DNA of 28,475 bases, from positions 1-28,475 of the IMG/VR virus record IMGVR_UViG_3300006749_000083, one strand, 5' to 3'. This DNA is from a virus. Both the position numbers and the translations under genes were made by a program. Under the pieces are notes generated by a model. That model was not told the DNA's origin and did no database searches. It worked only from the letters and a program-made list of their open reading frames with translations. This document shows, piece after piece, positions 1 through 9,319 of this stretch (within the stretch, counting starts at the first letter, position 1; every line of letters starts with the position of its first letter).

Positions 1-425
1 GCTATGGCATCTCCTGCGTTCTCACCTATTCTTACATTAGATGTACCACTTGTAGATGTTATTATCTCACCACTAAATGTTGTATTTCCTGATACACCAC
101 CTGCTAATGTAACTGCACCATCAAATGTACCACCATTAGTCTTGCTTACTGTATCTGCCACCGAAAAAATATCATAAACTATGACCACCAAGAGGTCATC
201 TGCCGATGCTCCTTGTGACAATACAACAGACGTACCACTGGTACTTGTATAGTCTGCACTTCCTAGCAGAACACCATTCTGAAATACATCAATGTAGTTT
301 GTATCTGCATAAGATAGAGTTACACCCTCGCTACTAGCACCAGTAAATATAGTCTGACTAGCAGTAGCAGTATAGGTATGTACTCGTCTTACTCCATTGC
401 TTGGACTTGTTCCTATATATGGCAT
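1..425 (-). CDS. Tail protein, 3' end cut by the window edge
   Basis: The minus frame is open from an ATG at 425 to the window edge (141 codons, no stop). The protein begins MPYIGTSPSNGVRRVHTYTA and continues with a beta-rich, Gly/Ser/Thr-rich sequence including FTGASSEGVTLSY and YIDVFQNGVLLG. From memory, this N-terminus recurs in structural or tail-fibre-like proteins of many marine phages. The part after about residue 100 (DTVSKTNGGTFDGAVTLAGG) looks like the start of a repetitive fibre shaft. The start lies 3 bp after the stop of the preceding gene, so it is co-transcribed with the tail genes. Exact role (fibre or other distal tail part) is not determined. Confidence 0.8.
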   Translation of the reverse strand, partial: MPYIGTSPSNGVRRVHTYTATASQTIFTGASSEGVTLSYADTNYIDVFQNGVLLGSADYTSTSGTSVVLSQGASADDLLVVIVYDIFSVADTVSKTNGGTFDGAVTLAGGVSGNTTFSGEIITSTSGTSNVRIGENAGDAI

Positions 426-428
426 TGA

Positions 429-719
429 TTATATCCCTTGTGATTCCACAAATGTTTTATAATTAGCTTTGACTGTATCTGTCCATACTGCATTGGCTAC
501 TGCTTGTACTTCGGTAGCTTCTTTGCTTATGTCAATGTCTGTGTGTGTCCATTTACCATCTTTATCTTTTGACGATGTGCATGGCTGTAAAATATGCCTA
601 TGCCTTGACCTGCTAATCTCTATGTCATTTTCTTTAATAACTGTATCTGTAGCTATTTGAACATTCCAACTACTTATGACTTCTATTTTTCCTATTACTA
701 TTTCTTTAGTTATTGCCAT
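429..719 (-). CDS. Small hypothetical protein of the tail module
   Basis: A 96-residue protein beginning MAITKEIVIGKIEVIS, with no signal peptide or membrane segment. The first half is beta-prone and charged (EIVIGKIEVISSWNVQIATD). The C-terminal half (VQAVANAVWTDTVKANYKTF) looks helical. Small proteins of this kind commonly sit between tail-fibre genes of marine phages, but I know no function for them. Tight spacing to both neighbours (3 and 12 bp) supports it being a real gene. It could be a fibre chaperone or a minor tail component; that is inference from position only. Confidence 0.65.
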   Translation of the reverse strand: MAITKEIVIGKIEVISSWNVQIATDTVIKENDIEISRSRHRHILQPCTSSKDKDGKWTHTDIDISKEATEVQAVANAVWTDTVKANYKTFVESQGI

Positions 720-731
720 TTTTTCTCCTAT

Positions 732-1346
732 CTAAACTAAATAATCAAAAGCACCATATATATATCTGCTATTACCAAATTCATTAAAACTTACATAAGA
801 CGCACTTCCACCAGTTTTTATAAAATACAGTTGAGAATAACTACTTGGCAAATATAACATACATCTAATATCAGAGCTTGAATTATCAATCCAACATTGT
901 CCAACAACAGCAGGAATAGCTTTATGAGCAAAGGGTAAACCTCCTAATATCATTGGTGCTGTGTTACTTGCTGAGTCATTTCTTTGAAGATAAAATTCTG
1001 CATGAACAGAATTTCCTGCTTTTGTATAATGTGCATTAGGTGAAGCAATAGTAATAACAGTACTTCCATCATGAAGAGATGGTGTCCAAGTACCTTCTTC
1101 ATAGTCATCAATCAGATTAGATGCAGTAGCAGTAGTCACACCAAGATGAACACCTTTACTTGATGCACCAAAAACAATGTTATCTGACAAAGTAGATACA
1201 CCAGTTACACCTAATGTGTTTGATAAAGTAGTTGCACCAGTTACACCTAACGTACCACCTACACTAGCATTACCACTTATCGTTGCACTATCAACACTAA
1301 TAGACGTAGGAAATACTGTTGTTATTTGATTGCCAAGATAACCCAT
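732..1346 (-). CDS. Tail fibre/spike-like protein with DDYEEGTWTP motif
   Basis: A 204-residue protein starting MGYLGNQITTVFP. I chose the ATG at 1346 because it overlaps the previous stop (TAATG) and has GGAG about 9 bases upstream; an upstream in-frame extension to 1400 would run into the neighbour. Residues about 15-70 form a repetitive shaft (ASVGGTLGVTGATTLSNTLG). DDYEEGTWTPSL follows, a motif I recognise from marine-phage tail proteins, where it precedes a beta-rich C-terminal head. The likely role is a distal tail appendage that contacts the host surface. The receptor is unknown. Confidence 0.7.
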   Translation of the reverse strand: MGYLGNQITTVFPTSISVDSATISGNASVGGTLGVTGATTLSNTLGVTGVSTLSDNIVFGASSKGVHLGVTTATASNLIDDYEEGTWTPSLHDGSTVITIASPNAHYTKAGNSVHAEFYLQRNDSASNTAPMILGGLPFAHKAIPAVVGQCWIDNSSSDIRCMLYLPSSYSQLYFIKTGGSASYVSFNEFGNSRYIYGAFDYLV

Positions 1347-1705
1347 TATGTAATCTCCATGATAGATAATGTAATCGATACCTTGTCTGCCACAGAACAA
1401 TCTACTTGTAATTTATCAGTAGTTTCTAAAACAACTTTGTTTCCAGCTAATATTTCTAATGATGATCCTACTGGTATAGGTGCATCTTTTAGTAAGAATG
1501 TTGTTGTGTTTGTAGCTGCTCTACCACCACCACTTGTATCAGAAACCAACTTTACATCTGCTGTTACCTGGCTTGTATGAACATTTGCTATAACCATTCC
1601 TAATACAACAGTTGTCGTGCTACTGGGTGTAGTGTATAAATCTTCAGGTGTTCCTGCACTTGCAGGCATAACATCATGTGATACTACCTTAAATGTATTT
1701 GGCAT
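1346..1705 (-). CDS. Small beta-rich tail-associated protein
   Basis: A 119-residue protein, MPNTFKVVSHDVMPAS at the N-terminus, dominated by predicted beta strands (TTTVVLGMVIANVHTSQVTADVKLV; DKLQVDCSVADKVSITLSIMEI). It has a clear ribosome site (GGAGAAGTAA before the ATG). It is co-directional with the fibre gene upstream and overlaps the next gene by one base. It resembles small virion proteins I have seen beside marine-phage tail fibres. Function is not established; a fibre-associated or decoration role is an inference from fold propensity and location. Confidence 0.65.
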   Translation of the reverse strand: MPNTFKVVSHDVMPASAGTPEDLYTTPSSTTTVVLGMVIANVHTSQVTADVKLVSDTSGGGRAATNTTTFLLKDAPIPVGSSLEILAGNKVVLETTDKLQVDCSVADKVSITLSIMEIT

Positions 1706-1714
1706 TTACTTCTC

Positions 1715-3253
1715 CTATCCTAAAGCTATTGCAAGAGCAACTATATCATCAGTAGTTGCTGCTCCAATATCACTTGCTAATTCACTTGCACTTCTACCCT
1801 CAATCGTTGTGCCATTTACCCTTAGAAAATCATCATCTGCTACACCTGATGTAAATGTAGCAACATTACCACTAGATATTCCTGATGTTGGTAATTGTGA
1901 TGTAAGGGCAAGTGTTCCAGCAGTAGCTGGTAAAACTACAGTTATGTTACCTGAAAAATCAGAATGTGCTGGTGCAGTGAACTGAACATAGTGTGCATTG
2001 CTTGATTCACAGTATAAACGTATATATGATTGTGAACCACCATTCTTGATTGATATTGCACCCTGGGATATATCAACACCAGTTGATCCGTCTATTCTGA
2101 CAACACCACTACCATTTGGTGTTAATGCAATGTTGCCATTACTTGTAGATACAATTTCATTACCATTTACATCCAAATCTCCACCTAGTTGTGGTGTGCT
2201 ATCTCCTGATACTTCTGTCAAAGATGTCTGTGTTGTGATTTGCCAAGCTGAACCTGAGTAAACTTTAAGTGCGTTTACTGACGTATCGTAGAATAAATCA
2301 CCAGCATTTAGTGCATCACCATCATTGTCTACTGATGGCTCACTAGACTTTGCACCTAAATATACATCATCAAAATTATCAAGAATAGTAGCTGCACTTG
2401 TTGCACTTGCTGCTGCTGCCGTAGCACTATTCGCTGCATTTGTTGCTTGCGTAGATGCTGCACTTGCACTTGTGCTTGCATTTGATGCCTGAGTAGATGC
2501 TGTGCTTGCACTATTTGCTGCGTTTGTTGCTGATGTTGCTGCTTCACTTGCTTTTGTTGTAGCTGTTGTAGCAGAAGATGCTGCTGATACTGCATCAACT
2601 AATAATGCAAAATGGTCTGTATCTGTAAGACTATCTCCAACAACAGAAGCTGCCACACATATATAAACATTGTTGAGTTCAGCAGTAGTAGTTGATTTGA
2701 TTATGTCTCTTTCAACATAGGCTGCTGTTGTTACTGTTGCATCTGATCCTTTGAAAGTTCCTAATTCTTGCGTAACAGACAACTCTCCTGAACTGTCAAA
2801 TGCTAGGACCTTACTTGCTCTATCTGTTGCTCCTACTGTAAATTCAGTAGATGTCATAGTGTTAGTTCGTGATAGTTTTATTGTTCTATCTACTTCTTCC
2901 TGCATCTGTTGACTGATAAATGTCAGCCTATCTAACGCATCTTCGTGTGTAGCAGCAGGAAATGGATCGTTTGCAACATAGTCCGTAGACTGTGTCAGTG
3001 CCATGTTTCTTCTAATAACAACAGTAACACCACTTGCAGGAGCAGAGCCAAATACAACATTACCACCACTGGCATTACCAGCATTTGTCACTGTATAGTT
3101 TGTTGTTAGTGACTGTACTGTTTCAACGCCTGTGCTTGATCTAAGTATAACAGTTAGGTCTGCATCAGCGAATATTTTGAATCCGTATGCAAATGTTGTG
3201 GTACTTCCGTTACCACTATAACTGTTTTTTGTGGTCGTACTACTTACTGTCAT
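1715..3253 (-). CDS. Tail fibre protein, T7 gp17-like N-terminus
   Basis: About 512 residues from the ATG at 3253 (GAGGTG just upstream; a GTG six bases earlier is in frame but overlaps that site). Residues 1-135 match the T7 tail-fibre anchor domain: FAYGFKIFADADLTVIL, then VVIRRNMALTQSTDY and HEDALDRLTFISQQMQEEVDR. This domain joins the fibre to the tail tube. About residues 220-300 are an Ala/Ser/Thr-rich repeat (blocks such as ATSATNAANSAST), typical of a trimeric coiled shaft. It is followed by FDDVYLGAKSSEPSVDNDG, a fibre segment I have seen in other phages. The C-terminus ends TTDDIVALAIALG without an obvious chaperone domain. Receptor-binding tips may be on the downstream proteins. 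Confidence 0.88.
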   Translation of the reverse strand: MTVSSTTTKNSYSGNGSTTTFAYGFKIFADADLTVILRSSTGVETVQSLTTNYTVTNAGNASGGNVVFGSAPASGVTVVIRRNMALTQSTDYVANDPFPAATHEDALDRLTFISQQMQEEVDRTIKLSRTNTMTSTEFTVGATDRASKVLAFDSSGELSVTQELGTFKGSDATVTTAAYVERDIIKSTTTAELNNVYICVAASVVGDSLTDTDHFALLVDAVSAASSATTATTKASEAATSATNAANSASTASTQASNASTSASAASTQATNAANSATAAAASATSAATILDNFDDVYLGAKSSEPSVDNDGDALNAGDLFYDTSVNALKVYSGSAWQITTQTSLTEVSGDSTPQLGGDLDVNGNEIVSTSNGNIALTPNGSGVVRIDGSTGVDISQGAISIKNGGSQSYIRLYCESSNAHYVQFTAPAHSDFSGNITVVLPATAGTLALTSQLPTSGISSGNVATFTSGVADDDFLRVNGTTIEGRSASELASDIGAATTDDIVALAIALG

Positions 3254-3304
3254 ATTCACCTCATTGTTTGTTTTTACAATATTTTTTGTTTTTTAACAAG
3301 ATAC

Positions 3305-6300
3305 TTATTCAAAAGCAGAAACTATATTCAATCCTTCTTTAGCTAATAAAATCATACTTCTGTAACTTTCATCAATCATTTGTCTTTTATCAGTAGCACT
3401 AAATCCATCATTGTTATATATCAATCTTATTGTTGATTGTATGTTTGACATGGCTTCTGCAATCTCGACAAGAGGTAATTTGTTATATTCTGTTTGCCTA
3501 AATACTTCTTTTACTTCTTCAAAATTCAAATCTTTACTTAATTTTTTTGCAGTAGTTACTCTATCTTTTATTTTGTTGTACTCTTTGTAAAATCTTGTTA
3601 TTGGCTCTGCACCCATACTTGGATGCCTTACAATAAATGCTTTGATAACAGGTGTATCTGCTAGAGTTTTTGCTGGTTCTATAGGCTCTTTGATAAGTCC
3701 AAGTTTTTTTATTGCAACATCACTCAACTCTAAAGCATATTGTCCTAAAGTTCCTGTCCAACCTCTAATAAGATGATCTATTTTTGCAGGAGATGCCATT
3801 GGAGAATCAGCAACACCTATTGCTAAATTCAGTTCTGCTATTGTTTTTCCTAAAAGTTTTGCTGTAGCACTTGTATATTCTGTATATTCATATTGAGAAA
3901 GCAAAGGCTCTACTCTTCTTGGAACTATTGGTCGATCTGAGAATAAACTCCTATTTGCGTAAAATTCAATGAAAGGTTTTATGAAATCTGGTATTGGTCC
4001 AAGATTAAATAGATTATCTTTGCCCATTTCTGCAAAAAACTTTGTTACACTCTGAGGGTCTTTTTCAAATGCAAAATCTAACATCCTTTCTGCACCTGTA
4101 CCAAACAATAGTCCAGGTTCAAAAGGTTTAGGTATTCTATAAACAATTTCGTTTTCACCTTCTCCTGTAATGACTATCCAAAAAAGATCTTTTTGCCATT
4201 GTGGTAGTTCTCTGTATGTTGGGTTATCGTGATTTACCGACCACAATAAAATACTTGGAAGTGTAATTGTAGTAAATATTGCAGCACTTGTCTTGACAGG
4301 TCTTTGTTTAAAAGCATCAACTATCTTCACATAACCTTGTAATCTAGCATTGAAAAAGGATGTTATTCTGTTCCAACCTTGTATTTTATTACCCATTTTT
4401 GCAAAGTCTATGGTTATGTCTCTTGCATCAAAACCACTTTTTTCAACAACATCACGATCTGTCAAACGACCTCTTTTTTTGTATGCGTCAAGTGAAATTT
4501 TATATTGACCAATTCTTGACCCACTCTCAAAAATTTCTGACAATATTCGCAACATCTCTATCGGATTAGACACTTGATTTCTTACTTTACCTTTTGTGAG
4601 TTGTGCCTTCAAATCTTTTGAAAAATATCTTCTATCCATACTTATAAACATAGATTGCATAGCACCTGATCTAGTCCATTCTTTGTAAAGATTTGTTTTA
4701 CCAAGCATGTGCCAAAAACCCATAGCCGTATGATAGAGTGGTATAAAGTTTTTATCACTAAATATAGCAGCAGAAACAGTATCTCTTTGAAAATTACGCA
4801 ATATAAAATCAGGAGACAGCGTTGATCCTGCCCTCAAAAGCCTTGATGGTGTAGACAAAAATCTCATCAAAATGTTTTGTGATGTTCCACTTGCATCTTT
4901 GAGTGCTGTAGCAACCTCTGTACCTACTTCCCATACCTCCCTTTTACCATTTCTAAAAACAACAATCTCTGATGGTCCTGCATCCTGTGAGTTTCTTCTA
5001 AATACAGAAAATCCTTGTAACGCTTCAGGTTTTATCGCACCAACATCTTCTAAAACTTTTGACAACTCTTCTACTGTAACTCTTGTTTGCTTGAGTTTGC
5101 TTGGTACTTTACCCATTTCTGGAAAAACATCAGGTGTCTTTTCGATCATCTCAACAAATTTTATATTTGTTCTGTTTCTTTCTGCTAGTGTTATGAAATG
5201 GATTGTATTTAAATGCACACTTTCAAGTGGATTGATTATTTTTTTTTCACTGCCTTTAAAAGTTTTGAGTGGATTTGTAATACCTTTACCAAATTTTGCA
5301 TTTGCATCAGATAAACCCTCTTCTAAAACTCTGTAGAATGGCACATAATCTTTGTTTGCTTCAAATATCTTTGCAGCAGTTTCTTTTGATATGATACCAG
5401 AATCAACAAGATATTGAGTTAACTTGCCTTGATATTCATTTAACTCTCTAAAAGTTGCTTCGTACTTGTCATTAAAATTTTTAACAACATCTCTAGCTGC
5501 TGCTTGATCTATACCTGTTTTTTTACCTTGTGCTTCTTTTTCAATGCTTCTTTTTGAAACGACATAAGATGTAAAATCTTTGTAATCTTTTTCAGTTTTT
5601 ATTGGCTCAAGTATTTTTAGTAAACTTTTGCCACCATCTAATTTAAGTGTGTTTGCCTTGAAAGTTCCAAACTGAATAAAGTGCATGGCTCTTCCAATCA
5701 TCCCTGGTTGTACTCTTGCTTGCACATAAGGATCGACTGTGTTCTCAAACTTATTACCAGCTTCTCTTGCTTTTCTTACAACACTTAATATAGGGTGTAG
5801 TTTATCAAAGTATTGAGTGACTATCTGACTTTTGATGTTAGTTAAACCTTCAGTCTGTTTTGGCATCTCAAACTGGATTTGCTCGTTTACTTTGTTGACT
5901 GATTCTCTTGTTTCAATAGTTGGTTTTTCTACCTCTACCTTTTTTTCTTGTGTTAGAACACTTTGTTTTGGCTCTGTATTTGGTTTAAAAGGTTCAGGTT
6001 TCTCAGAGCCTTTAGGGGAATCTCTAAACTTTTCTATATTAACTGAAGCAGCATCTTCTAATTTTCGAGGTTCGTTAAGTATTTCATCAACAACTTTGCT
6101 ATGTGTTTTGTCGGTTTCTTTCACTCTTTGTGTGACCATTCTTGCACCTTTTTCTCCAATGCCGAATGTTCCTAAAACAAGAGCAGTATTTATGAGTTCA
6201 TCTCTTGATGGAAGCTGTCCTTCCAATATTGTACCCATGCCTGTAAATGCACCATACTGAGCAGCATATTTACCCATCAAAGTTTTTGCACCTACCCAAC

Positions 6301-7015
6301 CAGGCAAAGCCATAGCTGTTCCTAATGTGAGACCTGACTTAACACCCTCTTTGAAACCATGATCTATGAATATATCCCACCACTCTGAAAATGTATTTAC
6401 TTGTCCTCTTTGTAATGCTTCTATATACATACCTCGTATAGACTCATTAACAAATCCAGCAGTTGCACCACCAGCAAAAACATTACCACCTGTTGCTGCT
6501 GTTCCAAGAAATCCTGCTGGAAGATATACAGGAAGATCAGCACCAATATTAGAAATACTTTCAAACCATCTTTCTAAAACACCTGTATCTTCAGGTTCAG
6601 GCAACAAAGCATTTTTTGCGTCATATCCAACATCACCTTTTGAATGATATTGTAGGGCAAGATTTATAGTAGATTTACCAACACCTCTTTCCCAATATCT
6701 TTGCCACTCAGCATCCTCACCGACTAAAAATTGTTTAGTTTGTTTAACATCTTTTGTAACTTGCTCTTTCAATGCACCTGTTCGGAACTCTGCTTCATCC
6801 TTAATACCTTTCCATATTGATTGCCAATATGTTTGAATAGGCTCTACTGTTTTGTTTTTTTCTGTATTTGGGAAACCAAAACTATCTGTCAATTCATCAT
6901 CAGGAAACCCAGCATCTTTTAAAATTAAAAACTCTTCCTTGTTTTTTTCTTTTGTTTCTTCAGCATTATATCCTGCATCATTTAATATGAGATTTTGGAG
7001 TTCTCGTTGATTCAT
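3305..7015 (-). CDS. Internal virion protein D, T7 gp16-like giant core protein
   Basis: 1236 residues, the largest gene in the window. By position and size it is the counterpart of T7 gp16, which is ejected into the host to form the DNA-translocating channel. The N-terminus holds two short similar units (LILNDAGYNAEE and LILKDAGFPDDE). Residues about 155-290 are hydrophobic and Gly/Ala-rich (DLPVYLPAGFLG), suggesting membrane interaction. About residues 770-800, RLLRAGSTLSPDFILRNFQR matches the large polyvalent protein associated domain LPD38 as I know it. A further hydrophobic stretch is TTITLPSILLWS. I see no lytic transglycosylase motif, unlike T7 gp16. It overlaps gp15-like stop by ATGA, so it is translationally coupled. 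Confidence 0.8.
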   Translation of the reverse strand: MNQRELQNLILNDAGYNAEETKEKNKEEFLILKDAGFPDDELTDSFGFPNTEKNKTVEPIQTYWQSIWKGIKDEAEFRTGALKEQVTKDVKQTKQFLVGEDAEWQRYWERGVGKSTINLALQYHSKGDVGYDAKNALLPEPEDTGVLERWFESISNIGADLPVYLPAGFLGTAATGGNVFAGGATAGFVNESIRGMYIEALQRGQVNTFSEWWDIFIDHGFKEGVKSGLTLGTAMALPGWVGAKTLMGKYAAQYGAFTGMGTILEGQLPSRDELINTALVLGTFGIGEKGARMVTQRVKETDKTHSKVVDEILNEPRKLEDAASVNIEKFRDSPKGSEKPEPFKPNTEPKQSVLTQEKKVEVEKPTIETRESVNKVNEQIQFEMPKQTEGLTNIKSQIVTQYFDKLHPILSVVRKAREAGNKFENTVDPYVQARVQPGMIGRAMHFIQFGTFKANTLKLDGGKSLLKILEPIKTEKDYKDFTSYVVSKRSIEKEAQGKKTGIDQAAARDVVKNFNDKYEATFRELNEYQGKLTQYLVDSGIISKETAAKIFEANKDYVPFYRVLEEGLSDANAKFGKGITNPLKTFKGSEKKIINPLESVHLNTIHFITLAERNRTNIKFVEMIEKTPDVFPEMGKVPSKLKQTRVTVEELSKVLEDVGAIKPEALQGFSVFRRNSQDAGPSEIVVFRNGKREVWEVGTEVATALKDASGTSQNILMRFLSTPSRLLRAGSTLSPDFILRNFQRDTVSAAIFSDKNFIPLYHTAMGFWHMLGKTNLYKEWTRSGAMQSMFISMDRRYFSKDLKAQLTKGKVRNQVSNPIEMLRILSEIFESGSRIGQYKISLDAYKKRGRLTDRDVVEKSGFDARDITIDFAKMGNKIQGWNRITSFFNARLQGYVKIVDAFKQRPVKTSAAIFTTITLPSILLWSVNHDNPTYRELPQWQKDLFWIVITGEGENEIVYRIPKPFEPGLLFGTGAERMLDFAFEKDPQSVTKFFAEMGKDNLFNLGPIPDFIKPFIEFYANRSLFSDRPIVPRRVEPLLSQYEYTEYTSATAKLLGKTIAELNLAIGVADSPMASPAKIDHLIRGWTGTLGQYALELSDVAIKKLGLIKEPIEPAKTLADTPVIKAFIVRHPSMGAEPITRFYKEYNKIKDRVTTAKKLSKDLNFEEVKEVFRQTEYNKLPLVEIAEAMSNIQSTIRLIYNNDGFSATDKRQMIDESYRSMILLAKEGLNIVSAFE

Positions 7016-8871
7016 CTCTGAGTCCTGAGTTTAAGCCATACTGGATATTTACCACTTGTAAACCATAGTTGATAAGGTCCTGAGTTTAGATAGTCTTGTT
7101 GAGTAAAAAGATCTATATTAGTAACACCAATTAGTCTTGCAACCTCTTCTCTTGTAGGTGGTCGAACTTGGTCAAGAGTTAAATCGTTTTGATTATCAAT
7201 TCTTAAACTGTTTTGATAGTTTTTAAGTATTTCTTTACTTGTTATTCTATAAAAATTTTCGTCTTTTAAAATATAATCATTACTTCTTCTATCAAGCAAT
7301 GAAATTGCTGACTTCCCTTCTGCTAATCCTCTTTCAAATCTTTTTCTCATTTGGATAGAAAAGTCAAAAAATCTTGCTTCACCACCATTATCAAACTGCC
7401 TATATATTTTTGTACCAAGAATAAGATCTTTATTACCATTAAGAAATTGACCAAATAATTTAAAATCTCCTGCTGTATCAGGTTTTTGAAAAGAATTTAT
7501 ATCACTTACTAATGTTCTAAATGTAGCGTTATCAATATCATCTCTTTCAAGAATACTTTTTGCTTGTGTTTCACCCTCAATCAAAAACTTATCATTTATT
7601 GATCTTACTTCTCTTGAAACTATTTTTTCAAATATTCGTCTGTAAACTACTGGTGCTGTTTCATCAGCGAAATTACCATCAACATTTTTCATTAATATTG
7701 TTTGTAAATTGTTTCTCAAAGTTGCACCACCTGAACCCTGAAACTCTAATTTTTTAATTTTATCAAAAGTAAGTGTGCCATCTAAAGCTGCTGGGAGATT
7801 ATCATTGAAAATTGTTTCATTGTTTTCTCTTATCTGATTATTTTTTTCAAACTGTCTAAATCTAATTTCAGATTCAACTTGTGTTGCTTTCTGTTCTGCA
7901 AGTGCAATCACTTTACTCTTTTCACTTTCAGACAAAGTTTTCCATACTTTTTGTTTATCTTCATCACCACCAAAAGTGCCATCTTTTACTTCTGATACTT
8001 TATCATTTATAATAGAACTGTTTGTATTTGGCTCTCTGTTAAGGTCAAAATCAACATGATTACTAAGTGAAGCAATATTATTATTTGTTATAATAGTTTT
8101 TTGTTGTGTTAAAAGTGTTGATAAAACACTCCCCTTTGATGTTGAAAACTCTTTACCTGACTTTGATGTGATCTCTTTTTGTATTGTGTTTAAATCTGTT
8201 ATTGATGTTGAATTTGTTATTTTGTTTTGAATTTGACTAACTGCATCCTCAGAAGTTTTGTTCTTCAAAAATGTTCTAATTTGTGATGATGTGTATGATA
8301 TTGGAATACCTGATACTTTTGCTTCGTTTATTGTATCAATTATTTTTTTTCTTTTGATCTCATACTCAGGGTCTTTGGAGTTGATTGACCTCAAGTCAGA
8401 CAAACCTTTGTCTATATTGCTATCAATTTTTGTTCCTGCAATTATGTTTCCACGATTAAAAGCATTTTGTTTTGCCTTCAACTTAAAAGAGTCAAAAGTT
8501 GATGAAAGTTTTTGTTTTAAAAGATTCGATCTTCTTGAATCATAGTCTTTATCAAACCTTCCTTTAAATTTGTTTATTATTTTATTAATTCTTTCTGTAG
8601 CATCACCGACTGTAGTATCTTTTGTTTGAAGTTCGTTTGATCCTGCTAAATCTAAAAACTTAGACTCCTCTTCTGCTATTATGGCTTTATCTTCTCTATC
8701 TCTTTCAGCCATGCCAAAATTAAAAGCTATTTGTTGTGCTGAGTCTGCGAATGATGCCAATGCTTGTCCAGGAGCAGCAAACGCACCTGTATTGGCAGCA
8801 GGAGACAATGATCCTGTAGCTAACTGTTGCGTTGTTCCTCTTCCTTGATTATATATTGGTATTTTTGCCAT
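7012..8871 (-). CDS. Internal virion protein C, T7 gp15-like
   Basis: A 619-residue, Lys/Asn/Asp-rich, largely helical protein with no signal peptide. It starts MAKIPIYNQGRGTTQQL; residues 30-90 include FADSAQQIAFNFGMAERDRE, a helical N-terminal region seen in core proteins of T7-like marine phages. It sits between the gp14-like and gp16-like genes in exactly the T7 order, one base after the former and overlapping the latter by four. The expected role is the middle ring of the internal core and the periplasmic part of the ejection tube. Sequence identity to T7 gp15 is not apparent by eye, so the call rests on synteny, length and composition. Confidence 0.7.
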   Translation of the reverse strand: MAKIPIYNQGRGTTQQLATGSLSPAANTGAFAAPGQALASFADSAQQIAFNFGMAERDREDKAIIAEEESKFLDLAGSNELQTKDTTVGDATERINKIINKFKGRFDKDYDSRRSNLLKQKLSSTFDSFKLKAKQNAFNRGNIIAGTKIDSNIDKGLSDLRSINSKDPEYEIKRKKIIDTINEAKVSGIPISYTSSQIRTFLKNKTSEDAVSQIQNKITNSTSITDLNTIQKEITSKSGKEFSTSKGSVLSTLLTQQKTIITNNNIASLSNHVDFDLNREPNTNSSIINDKVSEVKDGTFGGDEDKQKVWKTLSESEKSKVIALAEQKATQVESEIRFRQFEKNNQIRENNETIFNDNLPAALDGTLTFDKIKKLEFQGSGGATLRNNLQTILMKNVDGNFADETAPVVYRRIFEKIVSREVRSINDKFLIEGETQAKSILERDDIDNATFRTLVSDINSFQKPDTAGDFKLFGQFLNGNKDLILGTKIYRQFDNGGEARFFDFSIQMRKRFERGLAEGKSAISLLDRRSNDYILKDENFYRITSKEILKNYQNSLRIDNQNDLTLDQVRPPTREEVARLIGVTNIDLFTQQDYLNSGPYQLWFTSGKYPVWLKLRTQR

Positions 8872-8872
8872 G

Positions 8873-9319
8873 TTACACCATCATTGCTCTTGAGCCACTT
8901 TCTAATAAACTTTGATAAGCCTTTGTTTTTAATGCTCTTGATCTTGCTGCACCCTCTGTTCTTAATAAAGTTGCAGCAGCTATTTGTCTTGTTTGTTCAA
9001 TGTCAGAAGCGTACTGAATACGCAGTGCATCTTTTTCTGTATTAAAATAAGCATCAGCCAAGGCTAACATTGGACTGCCACTCATAGTTATACCAGAAGT
9101 AGCCGTTGCAACTCTTTGAGTGCCAACTAATCTTTCTGATTGTTTTCGTAAATTGTTTTCTTCATCAATTTTTGCTCTTTGCAAAAGTATAGCTTCATTT
9201 TCTTCTACTTGAGCATTATACTCTGCTGTTTGTTTAGCTGCTCTGGCTGCTGCCATATTCCCTTTGTAACTTAGGAATCCTGACCCTGCTATTGCTGCTA
9301 CTACAAATGGATCAGCCAT
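8873..9319 (-). CDS. Internal virion protein B, T7 gp14-like
   Basis: 148 residues from the ATG at 9319, which overlaps the preceding stop as TAATG; an in-frame GTG lies 12 bases upstream. The N-terminus DPFVVAAIAGSGFLSYKGN is hydrophobic, and the rest is a long Ala/Arg/Gln-rich helix (AAKQTAEYNAQVEENEAILL) with TATSGITMSGSPMLALADAY in the middle. T7 gp14 is a similar-sized core protein that forms the outer-membrane channel during DNA ejection. Position between a gp13-like and a gp15-like gene supports that role. Confidence 0.72.
   Translation of the reverse strand: MADPFVVAAIAGSGFLSYKGNMAAARAAKQTAEYNAQVEENEAILLQRAKIDEENNLRKQSERLVGTQRVATATSGITMSGSPMLALADAYFNTEKDALRIQYASDIEQTRQIAAATLLRTEGAARSRALKTKAYQSLLESGSRAMMV

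Noticed and set aside
1617-1985. Plus-strand open frame of 122 residues over the tail genes
   Set aside because: Antisense to two well-supported tail genes; open only because of low stop density there.
2356-2598. Gln-rich frame of 80 residues on the minus strand
   Set aside because: It is a shifted reading of the Ala/Ser/Thr repeat of the tail fibre gene; GCA-rich repeats give CAG/CAA runs in another frame. No ribosome site.
4872-5336. Plus-strand open frame of 154 residues
   Set aside because: It lies antisense inside the 1236-residue core protein gene, without a ribosome site or plausible protein composition.
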